This document shows, one piece after another, positions 27,878-37,017 of a stretch of DNA of 64,000 nt. The notes under the pieces are model-generated. The model was not told the origin of the DNA. It did no database searches and saw nothing but the letters and a program-made list of their open reading frames with translations. The stretch's first letter is position 1. The number at the start of each line of letters is the position of its first letter. The translations under genes were made by a program, and so were the position numbers. Where the stretch lies: the NCBI RefSeq assembly GCF_000526995.1, contig NZ_AZUI01000001.1, positions 1,550,001 through 1,614,000 of the forward strand, given 5' to 3'. Source of the stretch: Lacrimispora indolis DSM 755 (GTDB taxonomy: Bacteria; Bacillota; Clostridia; Lachnospirales; Lachnospiraceae).

Positions 27878-30323
27878 CAAACAAATCATCTCCCATCTTA
27901 GTTGGCGGTATTGTCTTGAAGCAAAAATATTGATTTTCAATACAAACTTCTATTGTCTGTTCTATCCCACGCTTCAATTTTCCAATCCAAATTTTCTTTT
28001 CTTGGTCATAAATCATATTTATATTCGTTCCATCCTTGGCCATTAGTTGAGCACTATCTGGCTTAGGGCTTATTTTAAACTCCAACTCTTTTTTCATTCC
28101 ACTCACTTTAAGATCTTTCGGGTTAACTTTGTAAGTCCTACTTTTTTTATTACTCTTATGTGCAATGATCACTGGAACTATAATTTCTTCGGGGGTTGCA
28201 CCACCATGAACTTCATACTTGGATGTATTGAAAAGCGATTGCTCATTTAACGAAATTACCCATTGACGAGATCGTTCATCAGTATATAATACATAATCAA
28301 CAGATGATGGGATACTTTGATTGCCTTTCACCAAATAACATCGCCCGTCATGATCAGACTGATCATAATTATATTTCTTTTCACGTTTGAATAGCTTATG
28401 ACCGACACTCGATCCATGATCAGCAATTATAGCAAAGCTTTCGTTTTTATGCTCATATATAATCCGCTTAACAATTCTTTCAATGACAGATAATGCTCTT
28501 TCCAAATTTGCAGCATGATAATAAATTTCTCCATGAATAACATCTCTATCATAATCTACTACCCAGTGATATTTTGAATCATAAAATTCCTTTGCGATAG
28601 AAGTAACTGATGGTAAATGCGATTTCGCATAATTACAATACTCCACTTCGTAGCATTCATGTTCTAACAAAGCCAAAAGATAATCTAAGAATTCTGCACC
28701 AACACCATCTAAAACATATACCGGACCGACAAAATTCTGTTTTTTCAATGTGCTTTCCGGAAACTCTATCTGTCCACTAGTGTACCACTCATAGAATGAA
28801 CCCTCATTCTTATTCCATTCTAATAAAGAGTCATTATATATATTCCCGCTATTTTTTCCTAATCTGCACCTTCTATATAAATCAAAATAAGCAACAAATC
28901 TAGCCGGATAATCCCCTTCAGAAGCAATAAATTCACTTTTACTTAGGTATTCCCATAAATTAGAATATACTTTATTAAGTTCCTTTTCTTCTACTAATCC
29001 TGATCGGAAGAGCCAAATAATCAATTGGCGCTCATAGCTACTGCAATCCGTTAAAATAGGCAACAGTCTTTTTTTTACCTCCAAGGACATTTTCTCAATA
29101 TTTTCCGCTGAAAAATCTGATTCCTTAGTCATATTAATGCTTTCCAATGCTATGGTTGTCTGCCTTCTTATAAGTTCACAAAGAAACTTTTCAAAATACT
29201 CCTCTATTTGCTTTGTGCATCTGATATCATGTTCTATTTTTTTAACTGATAAAATTAATCTTCTTCTCTCTTCATAGATTGTATCATCTAAATTCACCAA
29301 AAAACAAACATAAGCTTTTTCAACAAATTCCTCTACAGATAGTTGTGTCATTGATGACATCATATAAGTAAGATATGATTCTTTATTATTAAATAATATT
29401 ACGTAATTCTGGATCAACCATTTTTCAAAGATTCCTGCAACTTTCCACAAAGAATAAATATTGTCTACTGTAATTTTTTGGGCATTCACTACTTGCAGAA
29501 TTATAGATTTAAGCTGCATTCCATGTGAGGAACGCAGGAGCATCATAAGACGCCTAAAGTACTCATCCGAATCAACTTTATAGGAAACAATATTTTCTAT
29601 TCCATACAAATATAATAATAATTCCTCATAAGTTGAAATTCTCTTTATATTATAAACATTGTCTGGACTGGCTTTTTCATAAAATAGTGAAAGGACTTTG
29701 GAAGTGCAAATAATAGGTTTAGTAACATCTATATTAGATTTTCTCCACATTCCAAACCACTCACTTGAATTAGTAACTTCATTTTCATAAGCTGAATTAT
29801 CCAAGTTATCATCAATAAAGAAAATACGTGGCAAATCTTCAAAATCCATTTCATTTAAGAAAGGATTATACACATCCATGCGCCGATTATTGGCTTTCAC
29901 AATCTTTCTTACTTGACTATAAATTGCAAAGCAAGGAATATATATTCGCCTTTTAACATAATTTCCACTATTCTCCAATTCAAGCAAGCCTAATAATAAA
30001 GTAATAAATTCCGCATTTGATAAAAATCGAGCATATTCTGAAAAACCTACAATAATATAGCTTTTATCTGAGTCTAATGCATATACTTTTTTACGAAATC
30101 TATCAATTGTAATCCAACCATCATCGTGTAGTAAAAAGTTTTGAAAATCCAAAATTTCTACACAATTTTTTGCTAGAGCCTCTACTTTTGTACGAAGCTT
30201 CATTAGATAATTCGAAGTTCCATTTGATAACTTCATGCTAAAAAATCTTATTGGATAGCGATCATATGATCCTTGGCGATTTAAATCACTTTGAATAATG
30301 TCAACCATACTATCTATATCCAT
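27870..30323 (-). CDS. pglZ: PglZ, alkaline-phosphatase-superfamily BREX protein
   Basis: An 817-residue protein with the PglZ domain in its C-terminal half: VYVLDGVGAEFLDYL (535-549), the metal-binding IIADHGSS (632-639) and SDHDGRC (656-662), and a C-terminal beta-rich region. PglZ is the hallmark of every BREX type; its target is unresolved. The N-terminal 500 residues are helical, as in type 4 members. It starts 15 bp after the BrxC stop and overlaps brxL. Confidence 0.9.
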   Translation of the reverse strand: MDIDSMVDIIQSDLNRQGSYDRYPIRFFSMKLSNGTSNYLMKLRTKVEALAKNCVEILDFQNFLLHDDGWITIDRFRKKVYALDSDKSYIIVGFSEYARFLSNAEFITLLLGLLELENSGNYVKRRIYIPCFAIYSQVRKIVKANNRRMDVYNPFLNEMDFEDLPRIFFIDDNLDNSAYENEVTNSSEWFGMWRKSNIDVTKPIICTSKVLSLFYEKASPDNVYNIKRISTYEELLLYLYGIENIVSYKVDSDEYFRRLMMLLRSSHGMQLKSIILQVVNAQKITVDNIYSLWKVAGIFEKWLIQNYVILFNNKESYLTYMMSSMTQLSVEEFVEKAYVCFLVNLDDTIYEERRRLILSVKKIEHDIRCTKQIEEYFEKFLCELIRRQTTIALESINMTKESDFSAENIEKMSLEVKKRLLPILTDCSSYERQLIIWLFRSGLVEEKELNKVYSNLWEYLSKSEFIASEGDYPARFVAYFDLYRRCRLGKNSGNIYNDSLLEWNKNEGSFYEWYTSGQIEFPESTLKKQNFVGPVYVLDGVGAEFLDYLLALLEHECYEVEYCNYAKSHLPSVTSIAKEFYDSKYHWVVDYDRDVIHGEIYYHAANLERALSVIERIVKRIIYEHKNESFAIIADHGSSVGHKLFKREKKYNYDQSDHDGRCYLVKGNQSIPSSVDYVLYTDERSRQWVISLNEQSLFNTSKYEVHGGATPEEIIVPVIIAHKSNKKSRTYKVNPKDLKVSGMKKELEFKISPKPDSAQLMAKDGTNINMIYDQEKKIWIGKLKRGIEQTIEVCIENQYFCFKTIPPTKMGDDLFDD

Positions 30324-30338
30324 GCAATCCCCCCCTAA

Positions 30339-33300
30339 TTAGAGCAAATTATCTACCTCTTCTGCAATATTACTATATTTCTTCATCAATACTATAAGAA
30401 CATTATACAATTTCTCTCCATTAGACTTAACTGCAAGAAGTTTGTCTCCAACACGCTTCATGACATCATCTTGCGAAGTTATTCCGCTATTATTATCCGT
30501 GTTACTACCAACTTCATCTTCTTGTTCTAAAACTTTTCCATCTTCACTTGTCTGACTAGACTGATTATTTGATTGACTTCCTTCCTCTGCTTTCTTCTTA
30601 ATTTTCCAAAGTAATATTTGCTCATGAATATCACTTTCTTCCCAAAAAACGATGTCTCCAGACATTTTTCCATTTAGAAATGATTTTACAGCAGGTAATG
30701 AAATGCCATCTTCTTCGATTTTCTTTAGTTCAGACAAAATATAAGCATCCAAACACTTCTCACTCTCAACGCTTGAAATTGCATTGGATATTTCAACATC
30801 AAAAGTTTTTATCCCTTCCAAGAGATCTATAATAAACGCCTGTAAAATATTCTCGTCTGTGCTTTTAGAAAATTTAAACAGTTTATCAATGAATTCACAA
30901 TACTTATCAGTATTATTACCAACGTGTTTCAACGCCCATAGAGGAGCCTTATTCTTACTTTTGAATTTATCGCGGATTGCCCATTTAGTTCCCAGCAATC
31001 CATCTTTATCTTTTATACCAAAAATGGCATTAAGTTTTTCAGTAAGTTCTCGTTCTTCCTCCGTACTCATTCTAACAATAAATTTGTCATTAAACTTACC
31101 TCCTTCCCAATATATAAAAATTGAGACAATTACCTCTTTCATCACCGTCTTATCGATCCTCTGCCCATTTCCAGAGGTATATAATCGGTCGCAATAAGGC
31201 TTCAAAGCAAAAGCTAATGCCCCCATAAATAATCTATTCTGATAGTATCCATATTCTGGTCTTGTAAGAAACTTAAGCTCCTCAGCCAAATTTATTGAAG
31301 GCTCATTTTTCTTTGCTTCAATTTTTCGTTGAACTTCCTTACACACTTTAACAACAGGAATTTTTTCATCATCAGAAATAAGTGTTAGTGCCTCATCAAA
31401 AAGTAGTGTATTATCAAATGAAAGCAAATATTTTACTGCTCCATCATTTCCTTTTGCTTCCTGCTCTAAACTCGATTTGCTAAGTGAATAGAGCACAAGC
31501 TCAACTGCCTTCTTACTAGTCTGGTGATTCCAGACAGTGTTTGGAACCGCCAAGCTGTCAAGGCCATATCTAAAGATAGTGTTTATATAATTATCTTTCA
31601 AATATTTATTACACTGTAAAAAAGGTACATGAAGAATATCCCCCCGGAAAATCAAATCAACCATTCCAGAAGTAATAATTTCATCAACCCACTGCGTTAT
31701 CCATTTTTCTGCATTTTTCTGTCCCTCGATACGTTCTTCATCCATTTGCAGGGAACGTGCTACTGCCTCTTGAGCCAAACTATCCATATATGCTTCAAAA
31801 CGTTTATTGCCTAATTCCGTATTGGTTGCGACAAAAACGATGTTTTGAAATTCTGGTTCTTTAGATATTCTCAAAATCATGTTTTGGGATACATCTAACT
31901 TGGATTCTGTTCTTCCTAAAATCTCATCCAAATCATGTGTCACACCTCTATACACAATTAGAGCGACATGAAGGTTATATGATGCTTTAAATTTTGCTTC
32001 AACACGTCCTTTTAAAATATGCTCTTTTTCTCCGCCCCAAAATACTTGCACATCAACTTCTCTGGCAATATTCCTAGATATACTATTCTTTAATTTTCCA
32101 AGACACTTAATAGAATATTCCTCAAGGACTTTGCTTACATCCTCTTTATTTGGATATAGCTTTTTCTTTTCCTCCAATATCTTCTTTTGGGGAAGAGCTG
32201 ATGAAGCAACCTCAAAAATCCCATCTGGATTTCTATGGAGAATCTGGGCATCATCTATATCATCCAAAATTTCTTTAACCCTAGCCTCAGCAAGTGCACC
32301 ACTAAACGCAGCTATAATATTACCCGTGCTTGGATTGACCATATTCTTCTCAGATGAATCTGCATCTGTAGTCGTCATGCGGTATAAAATATTCAGCAAA
32401 AGAATAGTTTTAAATACTGATACATAGCTTTCCCCTTTCGCTTCTACAGACTCAATCGCTAACTTATATTTATTTGTAATTGCATCAAAATGACCAGCTG
32501 GACTAGTCTCAAATGTATTATAGAAAAAATCCCAAACATAATCCGCGGTCAGGAACATTGGATTATCAATTTCATTTTTAATAAATTTCTTAAAACCATT
32601 ATCCTCATCATTTAAGAATCCAAAGATACTTCTTTCAGCCTCTCCTACTACCCTTGAAACAAAAGTAGCCAAGTAAGAAGTATATGGATGAAACGGATAC
32701 AAACTGATGATTTTATTTTTGACCTCCGTTGCATTTGGTGCATCACCATCAACAACTTGATCTACTACTTTTATTACGCTAACAATATCTAGCAAATTTT
32801 TCTGTCGTAATTCATCAAGTACAACCGGTTGCTTTCTATCTAATGCCCCCGCCAGTATGTGATAAGTAGTCGTTGGCTGCATGTCATAATCTAACTCAAT
32901 GAATCTGGCCTTAGCCATGGTCCTCTCATCTTCTTTAAGTTCCTTATAGCTTTCTGTCTGTTCTAATCTCTTATGTGTTATAATAAGAAGATATACTCCG
33001 AGAGTATCCGTTCCTTGCTCCACCTCTGTTTTGCTTAATTCAGCGATATCCTGCATAACATTAAGTATACTTCTTCTTGCCGGTATATCTAAAAGAGAGG
33101 TGAATTCATCCCAGAAAATCATTAAATAATCTGCAATTCCACGTTCTGCTAGTTCTTTCTTAATTTCTGTCAACCACTCAACAATGCTATGTGTTCTAAA
33201 TCCGCCTAATCCTGCCCTCTTTAATTCATCTGCAATAATTCTAATGACCTTAGTTTCATAATCTTCCAACACCTGTATGAGCTGTGCCTTATTTGAAGCA

Positions 33301-33845
33301 TAACTATGTAACTCAATATTATTAGCCAACAGATTATCAAAAAAAGAATCTAGCGTCCCATTATTTAGGATTTGAAGCACAGATTGAAAATCCGTCTTTG
33401 TCGATATTTCAATGCCTTTATCTTTCAAAGCAGCTAAAACACGTTGTTGAATCACATATGTAAGATCTGCTACATCAGTAATTGCATATATGCCCTTAAG
33501 TACAACAGGAAATACTTTTTTTTCTTTACGAAAATTTGTGATGCTACTTCTAAGCTGGGTCTTGTTAAGTCTTGGTAAATAATCTTCTATTGTATCAAAA
33601 TCGTCACATAATAAATGTTTAATCACAGCCAGAGAATGACTTTTTCCTGTTCCATATGTGCCCTGAATCCAAACAGAATTGCGGTTGTTATAAACAGGTG
33701 AAGTGAAACAATTTATGATTTTCCTCATGTTGTTTTCAAACTTCTCATTGGATATAAATGTTTTCCAAGCATCGCCACGATCTGAGGTAATATCGAAAGC
33801 AGACTTAAAATGTTTTTCTACACCTACTATATCTGAGTATCTCAT
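30339..33845 (-). CDS. brxC: BrxC/PglY-like large P-loop ATPase of BREX
   Basis: A 1168-residue ATPase with Walker A GTYGTGKS (62-69) and Walker B LMIFWDEF (241-248), in the size range and layout of BrxC (about 1200 residues). A low-complexity Ser/Gln/Glu-rich linker lies near residues 1085-1120. BrxC is essential for BREX protection and probably acts with PglZ. The gene starts 8 bp after the small zinc-ribbon gene, inside the operon. Confidence 0.9.
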   Translation of the reverse strand: MRYSDIVGVEKHFKSAFDITSDRGDAWKTFISNEKFENNMRKIINCFTSPVYNNRNSVWIQGTYGTGKSHSLAVIKHLLCDDFDTIEDYLPRLNKTQLRSSITNFRKEKKVFPVVLKGIYAITDVADLTYVIQQRVLAALKDKGIEISTKTDFQSVLQILNNGTLDSFFDNLLANNIELHSYASNKAQLIQVLEDYETKVIRIIADELKRAGLGGFRTHSIVEWLTEIKKELAERGIADYLMIFWDEFTSLLDIPARRSILNVMQDIAELSKTEVEQGTDTLGVYLLIITHKRLEQTESYKELKEDERTMAKARFIELDYDMQPTTTYHILAGALDRKQPVVLDELRQKNLLDIVSVIKVVDQVVDGDAPNATEVKNKIISLYPFHPYTSYLATFVSRVVGEAERSIFGFLNDEDNGFKKFIKNEIDNPMFLTADYVWDFFYNTFETSPAGHFDAITNKYKLAIESVEAKGESYVSVFKTILLLNILYRMTTTDADSSEKNMVNPSTGNIIAAFSGALAEARVKEILDDIDDAQILHRNPDGIFEVASSALPQKKILEEKKKLYPNKEDVSKVLEEYSIKCLGKLKNSISRNIAREVDVQVFWGGEKEHILKGRVEAKFKASYNLHVALIVYRGVTHDLDEILGRTESKLDVSQNMILRISKEPEFQNIVFVATNTELGNKRFEAYMDSLAQEAVARSLQMDEERIEGQKNAEKWITQWVDEIITSGMVDLIFRGDILHVPFLQCNKYLKDNYINTIFRYGLDSLAVPNTVWNHQTSKKAVELVLYSLSKSSLEQEAKGNDGAVKYLLSFDNTLLFDEALTLISDDEKIPVVKVCKEVQRKIEAKKNEPSINLAEELKFLTRPEYGYYQNRLFMGALAFALKPYCDRLYTSGNGQRIDKTVMKEVIVSIFIYWEGGKFNDKFIVRMSTEEERELTEKLNAIFGIKDKDGLLGTKWAIRDKFKSKNKAPLWALKHVGNNTDKYCEFIDKLFKFSKSTDENILQAFIIDLLEGIKTFDVEISNAISSVESEKCLDAYILSELKKIEEDGISLPAVKSFLNGKMSGDIVFWEESDIHEQILLWKIKKKAEEGSQSNNQSSQTSEDGKVLEQEDEVGSNTDNNSGITSQDDVMKRVGDKLLAVKSNGEKLYNVLIVLMKKYSNIAEEVDNLL

Positions 33846-33853
33846 ATGTCCTC

Positions 33854-34045
33854 CTATAGGAACAACGTACAGCCCTCTTCCTTAAATTGAACTATCTTGT
33901 CCTCAAGTATTTCTCTATCTGTGTTTAAATAGTTGCTAAGACAATCCAAGCAAAGAAATTGTTTCGTGTTCTTCCCAAGTAATTTTTTATTTAGGGAAAC
34001 CTCATCTTTGCTGAGGCCCTTAGTACATTCAATACATCTTTTCAT
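33854..34045 (-). CDS. small zinc-ribbon protein between brxP and brxC
   Basis: A 63-residue protein with two Cys pairs (RCIECTKGLS and LCLDCLSNYL), a likely zinc ribbon. It starts one base after the brxP stop and ends 8 bp before brxC. The tight spacing and an AGGGTATAGG-like upstream sequence support it as real. It could be a DNA-binding or bridging subunit of the BREX-like complex. I know no characterised relative. Confidence 0.7.
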   Translation of the reverse strand: MKRCIECTKGLSKDEVSLNKKLLGKNTKQFLCLDCLSNYLNTDREILEDKIVQFKEEGCTLFL

Positions 34046-34046
34046 C

Positions 34047-36494
34047 CTATACCCTCTTTAAAAACCGCTTTAAGACAGCGAAAGAAGTAAACTCACTTAT
34101 TAAGTGGATATTTTCTAATCCTCCTAATAGATCTGCTGATAATACTTCATTTGTAGTCAGGCCTCTAAGTGCATTCATAAAACTTACACTATCCATGTTA
34201 AAAACATTGTATACTCCCATACACCCCTTTTCATAGATATCTGAAACAGTTAATTCGTACATATCATTAATTTCTGCATTTTTATATAGTAAATATGCCA
34301 CCGAAGCTGAAGATATTTTTGAAGTACCATACCTCCTAATAGTTTTAACTGCAACCCCCTTTTTGGTGAGTAGCCCAATTTTTAGGCTGCTATCATCTCC
34401 CCTATCAATAGTTCCTAATGGAGAATTTGTAAAGGTATTTACCAATGCATCAACCGGATTTCTCAAAGTGGCCCCTTTAAGCGTTGGGTAATTTTCCTTC
34501 AGCAATTCTACCAGTTCAACCTTAGAATACTCCATCTCGTTCTTAGTATTATTAACATACCAATTAGCAATCGAAGAATTGAAAGACAAATTAATCCAAA
34601 TGATCTGCCATACTTGCAACGGATTTGAATCATAAACTGAACTCAAAAGCTTGGCCAAATCTGTCACTTTTTTCTCTTTTAAATCCACTAGTTCTGCTTC
34701 TCGAAGCCAGTTAATCATTGCGGTAATCTGTTTGGGTCCTAGATCACTATATCCATCAAACCAACCATCCATTAATTCGAAGAAAGCCGTCAGCCACTCA
34801 GCTCTCAAACCGAATGTTGAATACCTATCTATACCTGATGTTTTTGTAGCTGTTCCCATCGTTCCTCCTCCTTCATACATTAGCTTTCTAGTGGCAATAA
34901 TACAGCCCTTAGTATTAATACCGAAACAATTATTACAATGGATACATCTCTCTCGATCTATCTCGACAGAATCACGGATTGTCAATGCACCAGTCGGGCA
35001 TTCAATCTCACACACACCACACAGCTCACAATATGCTGTCTTTGTAAAAACTTTTGTTAAATAGCTAACAAGAAGAATCTTATTAGTTGTACCCATTGCC
35101 TTAAATCTGATAGAATTCTTTCCATACCTGACATCAAATTTAACAACAGTTCCTTTAAACTTCAATTCTCCTTTATAATAATTCTCGTCTATTTTCTCAA
35201 GGAAATATTCTCCCAATGTGAAAAACCATTTTTCCCAATCTACCTTAGGATTCAAGACAATACATTCAAAATTAGGTTCTTTTGATAAGACATCTACTCT
35301 TGAGGCATCAGGAATAAGACCCTTTCCTCCAGCGTTCTTCTTCCAATTACCAGAAGAAATGTACTCATTAATTTTCGTTTGAGATGTGATTCCTATATTC
35401 TTGGCCATATCTTCAACTACACTAATATAGTTTTTAGCCACTTCAGGGTAACGCTTTCTAATTACATATTCAGACCAATCAGATGCAAATGGGCAAACAC
35501 CACAGCCAACACGGGTCAGCCCCATTGTATATGCAGGATTAATCCTAATATCATTCTTGTACATGTACAGATAAATTTCTGTAGTATTCCATTTGAGAAT
35601 TGCACGGCAGTTAATCAAATTGACATGCTTTACGCCATCACCAACTCGACCATATGATTCTCGTCGCGCACTCTCATCATTTCTAACTCCCTCAAACACA
35701 ACTAGCTTAGGTTGTAAATCTGTTTCAAGAAGTTCCTTCATCTTTCGTCCAAATAATGCCGTTTTTAAAACAGAACAGCACCATCTATTCAAACGACTTG
35801 GGGGCCCATAGTCTTTCCATAGATCCAATGCATCTTTTTTACTTTTTGCATGTTCTAACTTAAACTCTGGATATCTCTGTTTATAAAATTTTTCAGTATT
35901 TTCAACCGTTTCAATAGTACATGGCAATTCCATACCCGTATTAGTAAAAACAACCTTATATTTTTCAGAAGGAATCACTCTACTTACCAAATCCAAAATT
36001 ACTTGTGAATCCTTGCCTCCACTAAATGCAACTACATAACCAGAAATATTTTTCTCTTGGTAAAACTCATACTTTTCTTTTATAAAATCCATCGCCTCAT
36101 TTTCAGCAACTGTTATCTGATCTAAATTGGCCTTCACTAAAACTTCCAAATCAATTGGATTCAATACCATTTTATAAGCTTCAGGATTTACAATAACTGT
36201 TGGGTCGTCATAAATGTTTCCTTTTTTAGTCTCTGCGATAACTCCTCCACAATAGTAATACTTCCTATCCATCTCCCAACAAATAGGAACATTTTCCTGT
36301 GGTAATTGAAAAGCCTCATCTAGCCCCAACATTCTAAATTCTTCTACATATACAGGTCTGGGGGAATTAAGCGCATCTTTTTCTTCTATATACTCGGATA
36401 ATAGTATCCCATTGTTTTCGCTGTCCCACTTTATCTTAAACATCGCGAATGTATCTCCTAACTGCGCTATTTGGCTCCATTGTTTTTTACCCAC
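34047..36494 (-). CDS. brxP: BrxP-like PAPS-reductase/ferredoxin fusion of type 4 BREX
   Basis: An 815-residue fusion. Residues about 140-345 are a PAPS-reductase/ATP-pyrophosphatase domain with the PP-loop SGGKDS (158-163) and cysteines at 239-240, 331 and 334 that could hold an Fe-S cluster, as in DndC/SspD. Residues 489-531 form a ferredoxin domain with two 4Fe-4S motifs (C489, C492, C495, C499; C517, C520, C523, C531). Residues 545-815 resemble DUF4007. PAPS-reductase-like BrxP defines type 4 BREX. The desulfurase in the same operon suggests sulfur transfer to DNA. It overlaps the HTH leader gene by 28 bp. Confidence 0.88.
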   Translation of the reverse strand: MGKKQWSQIAQLGDTFAMFKIKWDSENNGILLSEYIEEKDALNSPRPVYVEEFRMLGLDEAFQLPQENVPICWEMDRKYYYCGGVIAETKKGNIYDDPTVIVNPEAYKMVLNPIDLEVLVKANLDQITVAENEAMDFIKEKYEFYQEKNISGYVVAFSGGKDSQVILDLVSRVIPSEKYKVVFTNTGMELPCTIETVENTEKFYKQRYPEFKLEHAKSKKDALDLWKDYGPPSRLNRWCCSVLKTALFGRKMKELLETDLQPKLVVFEGVRNDESARRESYGRVGDGVKHVNLINCRAILKWNTTEIYLYMYKNDIRINPAYTMGLTRVGCGVCPFASDWSEYVIRKRYPEVAKNYISVVEDMAKNIGITSQTKINEYISSGNWKKNAGGKGLIPDASRVDVLSKEPNFECIVLNPKVDWEKWFFTLGEYFLEKIDENYYKGELKFKGTVVKFDVRYGKNSIRFKAMGTTNKILLVSYLTKVFTKTAYCELCGVCEIECPTGALTIRDSVEIDRERCIHCNNCFGINTKGCIIATRKLMYEGGGTMGTATKTSGIDRYSTFGLRAEWLTAFFELMDGWFDGYSDLGPKQITAMINWLREAELVDLKEKKVTDLAKLLSSVYDSNPLQVWQIIWINLSFNSSIANWYVNNTKNEMEYSKVELVELLKENYPTLKGATLRNPVDALVNTFTNSPLGTIDRGDDSSLKIGLLTKKGVAVKTIRRYGTSKISSASVAYLLYKNAEINDMYELTVSDIYEKGCMGVYNVFNMDSVSFMNALRGLTTNEVLSADLLGGLENIHLISEFTSFAVLKRFLKRV

Positions 36495-36643
36495 TCATCG
36501 ATTTCATTAGTATTAAATCTCCAAAGACGTTCAATCTTGTGAGCAGGCATTCCTCTTTTATTAATCCACTTTAAAGCTGTATCTCTGCTAATACCTAGAT
36601 GTACACAAATTTCTTTCATTGACAGCCATCTATCAGTTCCCAC
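36467..36643 (-). CDS. excisionase-like helix-turn-helix protein, operon leader
   Basis: A 58-residue protein with a MerR/excisionase-type HTH: WLSMKEICVHLGISRDTALKWI, then a wing (MPAHKIERLWRFNTNEIDEW). The start is GTG at 36643, with GAGAGG eight bases before it; an internal ATG would lose half the HTH. It is the first gene of the BREX-like operon, and its last 28 bp overlap brxP in another frame. A promoter and a 22-bp palindrome lie 50-110 bp upstream, so it may autoregulate the operon. This is inference. Confidence 0.8.
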   Translation of the reverse strand: MGTDRWLSMKEICVHLGISRDTALKWINKRGMPAHKIERLWRFNTNEIDEWVKNNGAK

Positions 36644-36695
36644 TCTACTAACCTCTCAAGCATAATTTACTTTATGTAAAAAGTACCATTTTATC

Positions 36696-36724
36696 ATTGT
36701 AGCATAGGTATTATTAAATGACAA
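36696..36724 (-). promoter_or_regulatory. sigma-A promoter of the BREX-like operon
   Basis: On the minus strand TTGTCA (36719-36724), a 17-bp spacer and TACAAT (36696-36701). Transcription would start near 36689, giving a leader of about 45 nt before the HTH gene. It is the only good promoter seen before the 15-kb operon. Confidence 0.72.
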
Positions 36725-36732
36725 TATTCCTT

Positions 36733-36754
36733 CAGATTAATATATATTAATCTG
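36733..36754. promoter_or_regulatory. 22-bp perfect palindrome upstream of BREX-like promoter
   Basis: Two perfect 11-bp arms (CAGATTAATAT and its complement) meet without a spacer, 8 bp upstream of the -35 element. A further half-site AGATTAATAT lies at 36774-36783. The arrangement suits a dimeric regulator; the HTH leader protein is a candidate. Confidence 0.6.
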
Positions 36755-36783
36755 GAATTATGATATTTTTTAGAGATTAATAT

Positions 36784-37017
36784 TATACTTCTATATGTTT
36801 ATATTGTTTTATACTGTTTTACAAAGGTTTTTATAGAAAATCATACTCTTAGCAAAACAATTGACTTAGTAATTTTTTTGATTTAGGAAACAACTGTACT
36901 TTTTATTTCGCAATATAGGTATCTAATCTTTTTATTCACAAAAAATAAGCCCTTTTTCACTAGTTGCCCCTATGGACCTCAACCATAGGAGCAATTAACC
37001 ATACAATGAATTTGATT
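36784..37017. other. intergenic region between BREX-like operon and DUF5688 gene
   Basis: AT-rich, with no gene seen. At 36964-36994 there is a hairpin (TTGC-C-CCTATGG with CCATAGG-A-GCAA, 7-nt loop) just after the DUF5688 stop, which probably ends that transcript although a T-run is lacking. Confidence 0.45.
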
